This document shows, piece after piece, positions 10,881-19,925 of a stretch of DNA of 64,000 nucleotides; position 1 is the first letter of the stretch; the number at the start of each line of letters is the position of its first letter. The stretch comes from Antilocapra americana (taxonomy: Eukaryota; Chordata; Mammalia; Artiodactyla; Antilocapridae), in contig ML660201.1 of the NCBI GenBank assembly GCA_007570785.1, positions 40,872,863 through 40,936,862 of the forward strand. Reading direction: 5' to 3'. The position numbers were made by a program, and so were the translations under genes. Under the pieces are notes generated by a model. The model did no database searches. It saw only the letters and a program-made list of their open reading frames with translations, and was not told the origin of the DNA.

Positions 10881-12656
10881 AGAGCTGCACAAACTGCTGC
10901 CCTGATATTCCATATTCAGAGAATAATGTGAGGTCATGTTGGCTAGAGTTGGTCAGGGCTGGCTTCTTTGAGGAGGTAGAACTTATTCAGGCCACTAAAT
11001 CAAGTGGCAAAAGTATAGAATCTGAGTGAGACGATACAGGAAAGGAAGGAAAAGTCAGAAAAAAGGCCTCAGTTGTGAGTAAATGCTCAGCCAATGTAGG
11101 TGAATGAATGACAGGATGTAGACATATGCCAACTAGATGCCTACTTAGACTCCAAACCAGATCTTAGCCAAGGACTCAGTCTACTCACATGAGTTCTTAG
11201 GCTAATGCTCAGATGGACTTCACCCAGGCCAGTTTATCGCAGGCCTTAGTACACACATTCATTACTGTTTTCTGATGCTGTTTGGCATGTGCTCAGGCAT
11301 ATGTCTAGGAAAAATACATTTGAGAAGTTAGATCTGTTGTTCCAAAGAATAACCTTCAGAGAATTCCAAATGTGATGACTAGTAATTTTGAAGTCTCCCT
11401 CTGCTTTGAATCTCTCCTGCCCCCATTAAAAATAATCTGTCGTTGATTGTACAGAATGGTCATTGTCTTTTACAACCAGCTTGGGTTTGATTCTTTAAGA
11501 AGTGGGAAACAGCAGGAGCTAATGGCCTTGGTTTTCCAGCCCTGCTGATTGTGCTGAGTTTCAAGGCTGTCTGAGTCACTGGGCTTCTGTCTATGGCCTC
11601 ACTAATTGGGTGTAATCAAGATGCTCCTGAGGAATTTCAGAGACCCATGTGGCTCTGTCCAGTCTGATTCATCAGCTCCCCTGTGGTAAGTATAGTGCTG
11701 GAGCAGATGGAACAATTTTGGAGTCTTCTCAGCAGTGTGAGTGTGGTCTCAAAGGTTTTAACTTATTTTGGGGTTCAATGGATTTGTTTTTTATCTGAGA
11801 GTGAAAGAGAATCTGAACTGTACCCTGAGATTGGCTCACAGACACGTGGAAATACACAGCATGGTGGTTTCCTACTTGGTTGAAAATTTATTGAAATAGT
11901 CATTTTATTTATGGTCTGGAGTACAGGTTTAGATTTCTTTATGTTGAAAATAAAATAATGGCTTCTTCTCCTTCTTAAAATTATAATATATTTTCTACTT
12001 AGTAGACACACAATTCTTACTTGTGTTAACAAAAAGAGGGATTCTTCTCATCATTCAGTGAATACATCTGACATTCACTGAATGTCAGAGCACTATTATT
12101 TTCCTTCACAATGATTTGTGATTAAAAAATAAAAAGAATCATTTTTGGAAGCTGGTTCATTTGCATGTCTTTGCCTTTCATAAGTTTAAGGGGTGAATAA
12201 TTGCTTGAGGAAATAAACACATTCTAGTTCTTGACATTTGATGATGCTTCTGGATCTATGTGTCTATTGGTCTCTGTCTTGAATTTTGTTTCCTTTTTCT
12301 GACTTTTCTAAACCAGGTAATTGTTTACTAATTCAGATATACAGGTGCCAGAGGCTGCTCTGGGTGAAGCTGTGTTAATTCCACAAGTAAATTAGTAAAT
12401 TCAAAATAGAAGCTTTTACTTTGGAGGAAATGCATTAATCATTGAATAAATCACTCTTGTAGAAATAAAGCCTACTCTATCTTGGATATAAATTTCAATT
12501 CCTGTCTCTTGTACACTCATCATGTTTGGAATGCAGGCGTAGAGTGGGAAAGGTAGGGTGATGAGGAACTCAGATAGGTGCTGCTCTGATGGCATAGGTT
12601 TATGTTGTAGTTAGGACAAATACATATAAAACGAGGGAATTTTGCATTGAAATACA
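10881..12656. other. Repeat-poor stretch
   Basis: Positions 10918-11100 resemble a medium-copy mammalian repeat that I cannot name. From 11100 to 12656 I recognise neither repeat nor gene. Two overlapping palindromes at 12052-12088 are listed separately. Confidence 0.5.
12052..12088. repeat. Two overlapping palindromes
   Basis: CATTCAGTGAAT at 12052-12063 is the exact reverse complement of ATTCACTGAATG at 12073-12084, with a 9-base loop. A second perfect palindrome spans 12068-12088: arms CTGACATTCA and TGAATGTCAG around one central C. They share bases, so only one hairpin can form at a time. Confidence 0.95.
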
Positions 12657-12891
12657 ATAGGGTTTCTCAAGTTGGATAATTTCTTGTTATAGGGGCTGCC
12701 TAGTGCTTTACAAGAAGTTTAGCAGCATTTAAACTAGATGTTTCTAAACATCTAGTTTTATATTTATAAACTAGATGCCAGTAGCACACCCTCCCTAGTC
12801 ATGACAGTCAAAATTGTGTTCAGACATTGCCACTCATCTGTAGGGGGGCAAAACCACTGCTGGTTGAGAACCACTGATTCAGAGTATAATG
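12657..12891. mobile_element. hAT-type non-autonomous DNA transposon
   Basis: The right end 'tggttgagaaccactg' is a typical hAT/MER terminal sequence and the left end 'gggtttctcaagttgg' is its decayed inverted partner. The internal 'ctagatgccagtagcacacc' is a known block of this MER family, whose exact name I do not assert. It contains a 28-base palindrome at 12731-12758. Confidence 0.65.
12731..12758. repeat. Near-perfect palindrome inside hAT element
   Basis: AAACTAGATGTTT at 12731-12743 is followed after two bases by its exact reverse complement at 12746-12758. A third copy of AAACTAGATG sits at 12768-12777, where the family sequence expects a version of it. The palindrome therefore looks like a local inverted copy of the neighbouring word. 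Confidence 0.95.
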
Positions 12892-13154
12892 CTAGTAGCA
12901 AAAGAATACAGCAGGAGCTCCTGGTGCCCCGCTGAGGAGCTGTGTGGGGAGTACTGTGAGGCTCTGCAAATGGTTGCTAATCCTCATTGTTGAGGGAATG
13001 ACCTTTTGCACATGTATGTACTATGTTTTGCAAGTATTTGTAGATTCTGTTTTTGGAAAAAACTATAAATATATTTATTGAACTCTAAGTAGCTTTGGGT
13101 TAGTTCTTATTTTATCATTCAGAGAATCCTAAAAGTGCACATGGTTATGTTTAA

Positions 13155-13555
13155 GTGCCTGATCTGGTTTTGAGTGTGGTGTCTGAAGTCAGAATACCCA
13201 GTACTCATCACTTAATTGGGCTTCCCTGGTGGCTCAGATGGTAAAGAATCTGCCTACAATGTGGGAGACCTAGGTTCGATGCCTCAGTCAGGAAGATCTC
13301 CTCGAGAAGGAAATGACAACCCACTCTAGTATTCTTGCCTGGAGAATTCCATTAACAGAGGAACTTGGCATGGACTGAGCGACTAACATACAGACCACTT
13401 AATTAGCTATATGACTTTGGTTAAGTGTCTTGTCCTTTCTGTGTCTCCACTTTCCCATCTGTAAAATAGAAATACTATTTGCACTTCACTTAATATATCA
13501 TTTTGAGGACTAAATGAGATATTGCCTATATGGTTTCCAGTATAGTGAGTGATGC
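13155..13555 (+). repeat. MIR SINE split by a Bov-tA
   Basis: The left half (13155-13217) and right half (13396-13555) together form a plus-strand MIR: 'cacttaattagctatatgac', 'ttggttaagtgtcttg', 'ccatctgtaaaatag'. The Bov-tA at 13218-13395 interrupts it exactly between two copies of CACTTAATT. Confidence 0.75.
13218..13395 (+). repeat. Bov-tA SINE with intact A and B boxes
   Basis: This ruminant SINE starts with the tRNA-like 'gggcttccctggtggctc'. The A box TGGCTCAGATGG (13230-13241) and B box GGTTCGATGCC (13273-13283) fit the RNA polymerase III consensus. The BovA unit follows ('caacccactctagtattc', 'gactgagcgactaacata'). A perfect 9-bp TSD, CACTTAATT, flanks it at 13209-13217 and 13396-13404. 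Confidence 0.93.
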
Positions 13556-13780
13556 AAACAGCTGACTCATTGGAAAAGTCTGTGATGCTAGAAAAGATGG
13601 AGGGCAGAAGGAGAAGAGGGCATCAGAGGATGAGATGGCTGGGTGGCATCACTGATGCAATGGACATGAACTTGGGCAAACTTTGAGAGGTGATGAGGAA
13701 CAGAGAGGTCTGGCGTCCTATAGTCCATGCAGTCGTGAAGAGTCAGACACGACTGGGGGACTGCACAGCAACAACATGGG
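13556..13780 (+). repeat. BovB LINE 3' end, 5'-truncated
   Basis: This reads as the end of BovB: 'ctgactcattggaaaagtc', 'gatgagatggctgggtggc', 'aatggacatgaacttgggc', 'agtcagacacgactgg', then a short CAACAA tail. GAGTGAT occurs on both sides (13547 and 13781), a possible 7-bp TSD. An AT-rich low-complexity tract follows at about 13795-13865. Confidence 0.85.
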
Positions 13781-14164
13781 GAGTGATAAATCATGATAAT
13801 AAATAAGTTATCTATTTAAAAATAAATATAAAATATAATAAATAAATAAAATATATGTATTAAATCGTACGTATTATTATTTCTTTTGTAGAGTATGCAA
13901 TTTTTGGCCCTCAAATTTTGGAAACTATTAGTTTACATTTTTAAATACTATCAGATGAGAATGGAGTGGGGCAGGGGGACAGAGGGGAGAGCCTCCTTGG
14001 AAAGATTTCATAGAAGAGATTGAATTGAGAGGGATGGATGGGTTGTTAATCTATATTTGTATATCACTCAGTATCTATTTCCTTAGGCCTTGAGGCTATA
14101 GGAGATAAGAAAGAAGGCCCAAGGGTTTCCAGCTTTTGGAGACCGAATGAAAATGCCCATGGTG

Positions 14165-14940
14165 GACAGACTCTAAGGTGACCTCCATGACCCTCACCTC
14201 CTAGATTCATGCCCTAATGTGATCCTCTGCCCTTAAATGAAGAGGAAAGAGGGAGGATCTGTACTTTATTCTAGCCAGTAAAATACAATAAAGGTGATGA
14301 TATGCATATGATTGGGAGAAGGCAACGGCAACCCACTCCAGTACTCTTGCCTGGAAAATCCCGTGGACGGAGGAGCCTGGTAGGCTGCAGTCTATGGGGT
14401 TGCTAGGAATCGGACACTACTGAGCAACTTCACTTTCATGCATTGGAGAAGGAAATGGCAACCCATTCCAGTGTTCTTGCCTGGAGAATCCCAAGGATGG
14501 GGGAGCCTGGTGGGCTGCCGTCTGTGGGGTTGCACAGAGTTGGATATGACTGAAGCGACTTAGCAGCAGCATGCGATTATGTTACATAAGATTGTGATGC
14601 TTGTGTTTCAAGGAGACACTCATTCTTGCTAGATTTAAAGAAGAAAGTTGTCATATTGTCTGTGCCTATGGACAGGGCTTTGTGACAAGGAGCCTAGGAT
14701 GGATATCAAACAACAAGGAATTGAATGCTCCAACAGTCACATAAGCTAGGAAATGGAGTCTTCCCCAGTTGAGCTTCAGAGAAGAAACCAGCCCTGGCTG
14801 ACACATTGATTGCAGCCCTGCAGAGGAACCAACTTAAATACATTTGGACCCCTGACCCACAGAAACTGTGAGACAAATATGTTTCTTGAAGATACTAAAT
14901 GTGTATGATATTGTTATGTAGCAATAGATAACTCAGTGAA
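14165..14940 (+). mobile_element. Ancient LTR-like element (MaLR-like), split by BOV-A2
   Basis: The left part (14165-14311) and right part (14576-14940) together match an old mammalian LTR-type repeat: 'gactctaaggtgacctcc', 'ggttacataagattgtg'-like sequence near 14580, 'ctgacccacagaaactgtga' and 'gtagcaatagataactcag' at the end. I do not assert the family. No coding remnant is visible. Confidence 0.6.
14312..14572 (+). repeat. BOV-A2 dimeric SINE
   Basis: Two BovA arms are joined in tandem: the first from 14314 ('gagaaggcaacggcaaccc') to 'cttcactttcatgcattgg', the second from about 14445 to 'gaagcgacttagcagcagc'. Left flank 'atatgatt' and right flank 'atgcgatt' suggest a decayed TSD. It is inserted in the LTR-like element. 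Confidence 0.92.
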
Positions 14941-14984
14941 TATGATACAGAGGCCACAGATGACTAGAAACTCTCACCAGACAA

Positions 14985-15615
14985 AGACACTTTAAACTCA
15001 GTATGTCCAAGTCAGAACTTGCTATCTTCCCCCCAGTTTTATCCTGTGTTCCTTTCTTAGGGACCAGTTTTATCCTGTGTTCCTTTCTTAGGGAATGTTT
15101 CCAATATCCCAGGCTCACCACAACCAGATCACACACTTTGAGGTCATACATGACTCTTCATAACCCCTGTCCAAATTGGTCCCCAATTCCTACTGATTAT
15201 TCCCCTCAAGTGTCTCTTGACTCATTTCCCTCCTTTTCATTTTCCCCAATCTCAACCTTGGTTTAGGCTTCCATATTTCCAGCCTGTGCAACTGTAATAG
15301 TCTCTTGACTTACCTCTTCTTCAATCTAAACCTCTTTCCAGTCTGTTATCTATCTATAATTTTCTTGAGGTTTTTATTTTTTAATGCCAATCTGGACATG
15401 GACATTGAATGGCTTTTCATTTTCTTTGGTATAAAATGGAAAGATCTCACCATGACCTGTGAAGTCCTGTCCCTGACAACCTCTCCAACCCTCTAGTTCT
15501 TTCCTTGGTTATCCCTCCCTTCAGGAATCACAATCACTTCCTCGACTGTTGCTCCCCTAGGCTGAGTTCCTAGAATTCCTCAGATATACTCTACTAAGGG
15601 TAGAATCAATTAACT
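14985..15615 (+). repeat. L2 LINE 3' region
   Basis: Pyrimidine-rich L2 sequence: 'ctcagtatgtccaagtcaga', 'tatcttccccccagttttat', 'caactgtaatagtctcttga', 'gtataaaatggaaagatctc'. It contains a 31-bp exact tandem duplication at 15033-15094. The frames in it are translations of the non-coding L2 end. Confidence 0.7.
15033..15094. repeat. Exact 31-bp tandem duplication
   Basis: Positions 15033-15063 and 15064-15094 are identical. The unit begins CCAGTTTTATCC and ends CTTAGGGA. It lies inside L2, and the family sequence has only one copy here. Confidence 0.97.
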
Positions 15616-15657
15616 TGTTACCTGCCTGAAAATTTCCAGCAGATTGTGAGATTTTTA

Positions 15658-16042
15658 TTTTTTATTTTATTTTATTTTTTAAATTTTCTTTACTTTATTG
15701 TATTGGTTTTGCCATACAATGACATGAAACCGCCATGGGTTTACATATGCTCCCCTTCCAGAACCCTCCTCCCTCCTCCCTCCCGATTTCCTCCCCCTGG
15801 GAAATCTTGGTGCACCAGCCCTCAGCATCAATCCTGGGCTGGCGATTGATTTCACATATGATAATTAACATGTTTCAATGCCATTCTCCCATATCATCCC
15901 ACCCTTGCCCTCATCCACAGAGTCCACAAGTCTGTTCTATACATCTGCATTCCTTTTGCTGTCTCGCATGCAGGGTTCTCACTGCCATCTTTCTAAACTC
16001 CATATATATGCGTTAGTATACTCTATTGTTGTTTTTCCTTCT
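15658..16042 (-). mobile_element. Bovine-type L1, 5'-truncated, 3' UTR only
   Basis: This is an antisense copy of the same L1 3' end seen in plus orientation at 19599-19912: a poly(T)/TTTTA tract at the left, then 'ttgtattggttttgccatac', 'gccatgggtttacatatg', 'tccatatatatgcgttag'. A perfect 17-bp TSD, AGATTGTGAGATTTTTA, lies at 15641-15657 and 16043-16059. The insert is about 385 bp. Confidence 0.93.
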
Positions 16043-16150
16043 AGATTGTGAGATTTTTAAAGGCAGGGACACCAACAGCAGCTGAAGATACTGTGGGGAG
16101 TCAGGCTGATAGTCAGGATGTGAATGTTTGTTGCATGCATGCATGGGTAC

Positions 16151-16177
16151 ATGAATGAATGAATGAATGAATGAATG
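16151..16177. repeat. (GAAT)n microsatellite
   Basis: Six clean GAAT units in a row, ending in 'ggat'. Confidence 0.95.
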
Positions 16178-16981
16178 GATATGCCAAAGCTCTAACTCTG
16201 CACTAGTTCTCAGGCACTTTGCCGCCTCTTCTAACAAATGTCCCCAAAATAGTTCTCCTGCCTTTCTGAGTGTGAACCTCCTTCCTCTTCACATCTGTCA
16301 CTTTAAGTGTGATTCTGCAAAATTTGGAAGAGAACACATAATGAGCTGCCTAATTTTCTGGATTGTTAGTTTTATTTTCTTTCTGTCTCTCTGTCTCTGA
16401 ATCTCCCTTTTCTTTCAAGTGATGATGCATTGCATCATTGTCATGGGTAAACTTTTTAGGAATTTGGTCCATAAATGAGATTTTGTTGCAAAGAGAGCTG
16501 TTTCCTTTGCTTATCTTACTGCAACTTATGTTATCTCAATATTAAAGGAAAGAAAAAGAAATAATACAAAATGTCTGTTATTTTACATCCTCTAGTCCTG
16601 CTTTATTTTCCTGCCCAGTATTTCATCAGTTGTTTTCACAAGGGCCGTCATGTGGCCTGTCAGAATAACTCCTGGTTTTATCTTTCTCTGGGGATGTTTT
16701 TTCCCTTCCCTTTTAGACCAAAATGCTCTAAAGAATAGTGTTTTCCTCAGCTGTACAATGAGAAAAACAGTACCTACATTATAGAATTGTACTATGGAAA
16801 GACACATGTACTCATTAATTAGAGGCAGAGAGTGTAGACCTGGGCCAGGTGCTGTGCTAGAGTGACACGGTCCCTCATAGAGCTGTGAGAGATGCAGAGT
16901 CGGGGGCATGGTGGGTACCTGGCATGCTAAATAGTATCATCATTTTTCTTTTCTCTCTTCCTCCCTCCTTTTCCTCCCCAG
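16178..16981. other. Unassigned stretch
   Basis: No gene or confident repeat. The 105-codon minus frame at 16909-16592 has no recognisable domain. Confidence 0.5.
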
Positions 16982-17150
16982 GACAGGCTTTGGAACCAGC
17001 CAGACCTGGAATTTGATTCTGGGTATACCCTTTCCTCACCAAGTAACCTTGGCTTTAACTCTCCAAGCCTATAACTTTATCTATGAGATGGACATAATAC
17101 CCAGCTCACAGGGTAGTTGAAAGGGTTGAATAAAATAAAGCAGGCGAAGC
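16982..17150 (+). repeat. MIR SINE
   Basis: Diverged plus MIR: 'aatttgattctgggtatacc', 'aagtaaccttggctttaac', 'tctccaagcc', 'tatctatgagatggacataa', 'cacagggtagttgaaaggg'. Confidence 0.6.
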
Positions 17151-17181
17151 GATAGACTTGGAGCCTACATGCCTAGTTAAG

Positions 17182-17890
17182 TTCACTTCAGTCGCTCAGT
17201 CGTGTCTGACTCTTTGTGACCCCATGAACTGCAGCACGCCATGCCTCCCTGTCCATCACCAACTCACGGAGTCTACCTAAACCCATGTCCATCGAGTCGG
17301 TGATGCCATCCAGCCATCTTATCATCTGTCATCCCCTTCTCCTCCTGCCCCCAATCCTTCCGAGCATCAGGGTCTTTTCCAATGAGTCAACTCTTTGCCT
17401 GAGGTGACCAAAATATTGGAGTTTCAGCTTCAACATCAGTCCTTCCAATGAACACCCAGGACTGATCTCCTATAGGATGGACTGGTTGGATCTCCTTGCA
17501 GTCTAAGGGACTCTCCAGAGTCTTCTCCAACACCACAGTTCGAAAGCATAAGTTCTTTGGCACTCAACCTTTTCACTGTCCAACTCTCACATCCATACAT
17601 GACTGCTGGAAAAACCATAGCCTTGACTAGACGGACCTTTGTTGGCAAAGTAATGTCTCTGGTTTTCAATATGCTGTCTAGGTTGGCCATAACTTCCTTC
17701 CAAGGAGTAAGTGTCTTTTGATTTCATGGCTGCAATCACCATCTACAGTGATTTTGGAGCCCAGAAAAATAAAGTTTGACACTGTTTCCACTGTTTCCCC
17801 ATCTATTTCCCATGAAGTGATGGGACCAGATGCCATGATCTTAGTTTTCTTAATGTTGAGCTTTAAGCCCAAAACAAACCTCAGGTGCTC
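17182..17890 (-). pseudogene. BovB LINE, RT C-terminal part and 3' end
   Basis: BovB is an RTE-type LINE abundant in ruminants. Minus-strand frames give the region after the RT core: GLKLNIKKTKIMASGPITSW (17872-17678) overlapping a second frame with KVRLVKAMVFPAVMYGCESW (17690-17436). The single BovB frame is thus broken by a frameshift near 17685. The 3' end at 17182 carries the tail shared with BovA ('cagtcgctcagtcgtgtctg'). The RT catalytic site is missing because the copy is 5'-truncated near 17890. Confidence 0.92.
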
Positions 17891-17940
17891 CTGTAACAGC
17901 TGTGAGAATCATGTTATTTTGCCCCTCTAGGCTATTTCAT

Positions 17941-18072
17941 GGAGAAGGTGATGGCACCCCAGTCCAGTACTCTTGCCTGGAAAATCCCATGGATGGAAGA
18001 GCCTGGTAGGCTGAAGTTCATGGGGTTGTGAAGAGTCAGACACGACTGAAGCGACTTAGCAGCAGCAGCAGC
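17941..18072 (+). repeat. BovA-type SINE monomer
   Basis: A single BovA arm from 'ggagaaggtgatggcacccc' to 'gaagcgacttagcagcagca'. A 12-bp TSD with one mismatch (AGGCTATTTCAT / AGGCTGTTTCAT) lies at 17929-17940 and 18073-18084. It corresponds to one arm of BOV-A2. Confidence 0.92.
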
Positions 18073-18292
18073 AGGCTGTTTCATATTGGTTCTTTTCCTG
18101 CTGATATGAGCATGTTGCCTGTTTCTGCCTTCTCTCTTACTTGGCTCCAGTCTCTTCTGGCCTATCAACCAGTAACACTGTCTTTTTAAGGCCTACTTTG
18201 AATGATGGGCTCATGCACTCCTCTTCATTTCTTTGACACATCTCCCTTTGTCTTCAACATTGAGTACCTTCACCATGTGCCCTGGCATTTCA

Positions 18293-18294
<2 letters not shown>

Positions 18295-18335
<41 letters not shown>
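18295..18335. repeat. (AC)n microsatellite, about 20 units
   Basis: An uninterrupted AC dinucleotide run of 41 bases. Pure runs of this length are usually polymorphic in length. Confidence 0.98.
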
Positions 18336-18336
<1 letters not shown>

Positions 18337-18453
18337 CCCTTTTCTGTCCCCAAGTGCCTTTGATTTGTCTCCATGTAGAAATTTCCTGAGTTTGATCAGT
18401 AAACTTTGAAAATCAAACAGGCTATTTAGAATTTTGTGTCAGAAAAGTCAGTG

Positions 18454-19912
18454 ACAGAAATATAGATCAATGGAATAGAATAGAAAGCCCAGAGATAAAT
18501 CCACGCATCTATGGACACCTTATCTTTGACAAAGGAGGCAAGAATATACAATGGAGAAAAGACAACCTCTTTAACAAGTGGTGTTGGGAAAACTGGACAG
18601 CCACTTGCAAAAGAATGAAACTAGATCACTTTCTAACACCATACACAAAGATAAACTCAAAATGGATCAAAGATCTAAGCATAAGACCAGAAACTATAAA
18701 ACTCCTAGAGGATAACATAGGCAAAACACTCTCTGCCATAACCCAAAGCGGGATACTCCATGACCCACCTCCCAGAATACTGGAAATAAAAACACGAATA
18801 AACAAATGGGACCTAATTAAAATTAAAAGCTTTTGCACAACAAAGGAAACTATAAGCAAGGTGAAAAGACAGCCTTCAGAATGGGAGAAAATAATAGCCA
18901 ATGAAACAACAGACAAACAATTAATCTCAAAAATATACAAACAACTCCTGCAGCTCCATTCTAGAAAAATAAACAACCCAATTAAAAAGTGGGCCAAAGA
19001 ACTTAACAGACATTTCTCCAAAGAAGATATAAAAATGGCTAACAAACACATGAAAAGATGTTCAACATCACTCATTATCAGAGAAATGCAAATCAAAACT
19101 ACAATGAGGTACCACTTTACACCAGTCAGAATGGCTGCCATCCAAAAGTCTACAAGCAATAAATGCTGGAGAGGATGTGGAGAAAAGGGAACCCTCATAC
19201 ATTGTTGGTGGGAATGCAAACTAGTACAGCCACTATGGAAAACAGTGTGGAGGTTCCTTAAAAAGCTGCAAATAGACCTGCCATATGACCCAGCAATCCC
19301 ACTGCTGGGCATACACACCGAGGAAACCAGAATTGAAAGAGACACGTGTACCCCAATGTTCATCGCCGCATTGTTTACAATAGCCAAGACATGGAAGCAA
19401 CCTAGATGCCCATCAACTGACGAATGGATAAGAAAGCTGTGGTACATATACACAATGGAATATTACTCAGCATTAAAAAAAAATTCACTTGAAGCAATTC
19501 TACTCAGATGGACGAAACTGGAGCCCATTATCCAGAGTGAAGTAAGCCAGAAGCAAAAACAACAATACAGTATATTAACGCATATATATGGAATTTAGAA
19601 AGACGGTATCGAGAACCCAACATGCGAGACAACAAAAGGAACGCAGATGTATAGAATAGACTCGTGGACTTTGTGGATGAGGGTAAGGGTGGGATGATAT
19701 GGGAGCAGGGCATTGAAGCATGTTAATTGTCATGTGTCTAATCAATCGCCAGCCCAGGACTGATGCTCGGGACTGGTGCAGCGAGATTTCCCGGGGGAGA
19801 GGGAGGAGGGAGGGGGGTTCCGGAGGGGAAGCATATGTAAACCCATGGTGATATCATGACAATGTATGGCAAAAACAATAAAAAAATAAATAAATAAATA
19901 AAATAAAAAAAA
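18454..19912 (+). mobile_element. Bovine-type L1, 5'-truncated, with TSD
   Basis: This copy keeps the ORF2 C-terminus, the 3' UTR (19602 onward) and an A-rich tail with AAAT units (about 19878-19912). A 13-bp TSD, AGAAAAGTCAGTG, lies at 18441-18453 and 19913-19925. Its 3' UTR is the same family as the inverted copy at 15658-16042. The clean frame and perfect TSD point to a fairly young insertion. Confidence 0.95.
18456..19598 (+). pseudogene. L1 ORF2 C-terminal fragment, open frame
   Basis: The frame stays open from the insertion point at 18456 (R-N-I-D-Q-W) to a stop at 19596-19598, about 380 codons; the first ATG is at 18615. It is the C-terminal third of L1 ORF2p, downstream of the RT palm. 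The L1 cysteine motif C-X3-C-X7-H-X4-C is intact as [18 protein letters not shown], followed by the conserved [11 protein letters not shown] and YYSALKKN. Endonuclease and RT are absent, so it has no enzymatic function. The lack of stops is unusual for a 5'-truncated copy and supports recent insertion. No promoter is visible. Confidence 0.93.
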
Positions 19913-19925
19913 AGAAAAGTCAGTG

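Noticed and set aside
13218..13395. A tRNA gene, because of perfect A and B boxes
   Set aside because: The boxes belong to the tRNA-like head of a Bov-tA SINE; there is no cloverleaf or tRNA 3' end, and a TSD flanks the whole SINE.
18295..18335. CRISPR-like or structured repeat
   Set aside because: It is a plain (AC)n microsatellite; no spaced repeats occur anywhere in the window.
18626..19453. 275-codon minus-strand frame
   Set aside because: It is the antisense shadow of the open L1 ORF2 C-terminal frame.
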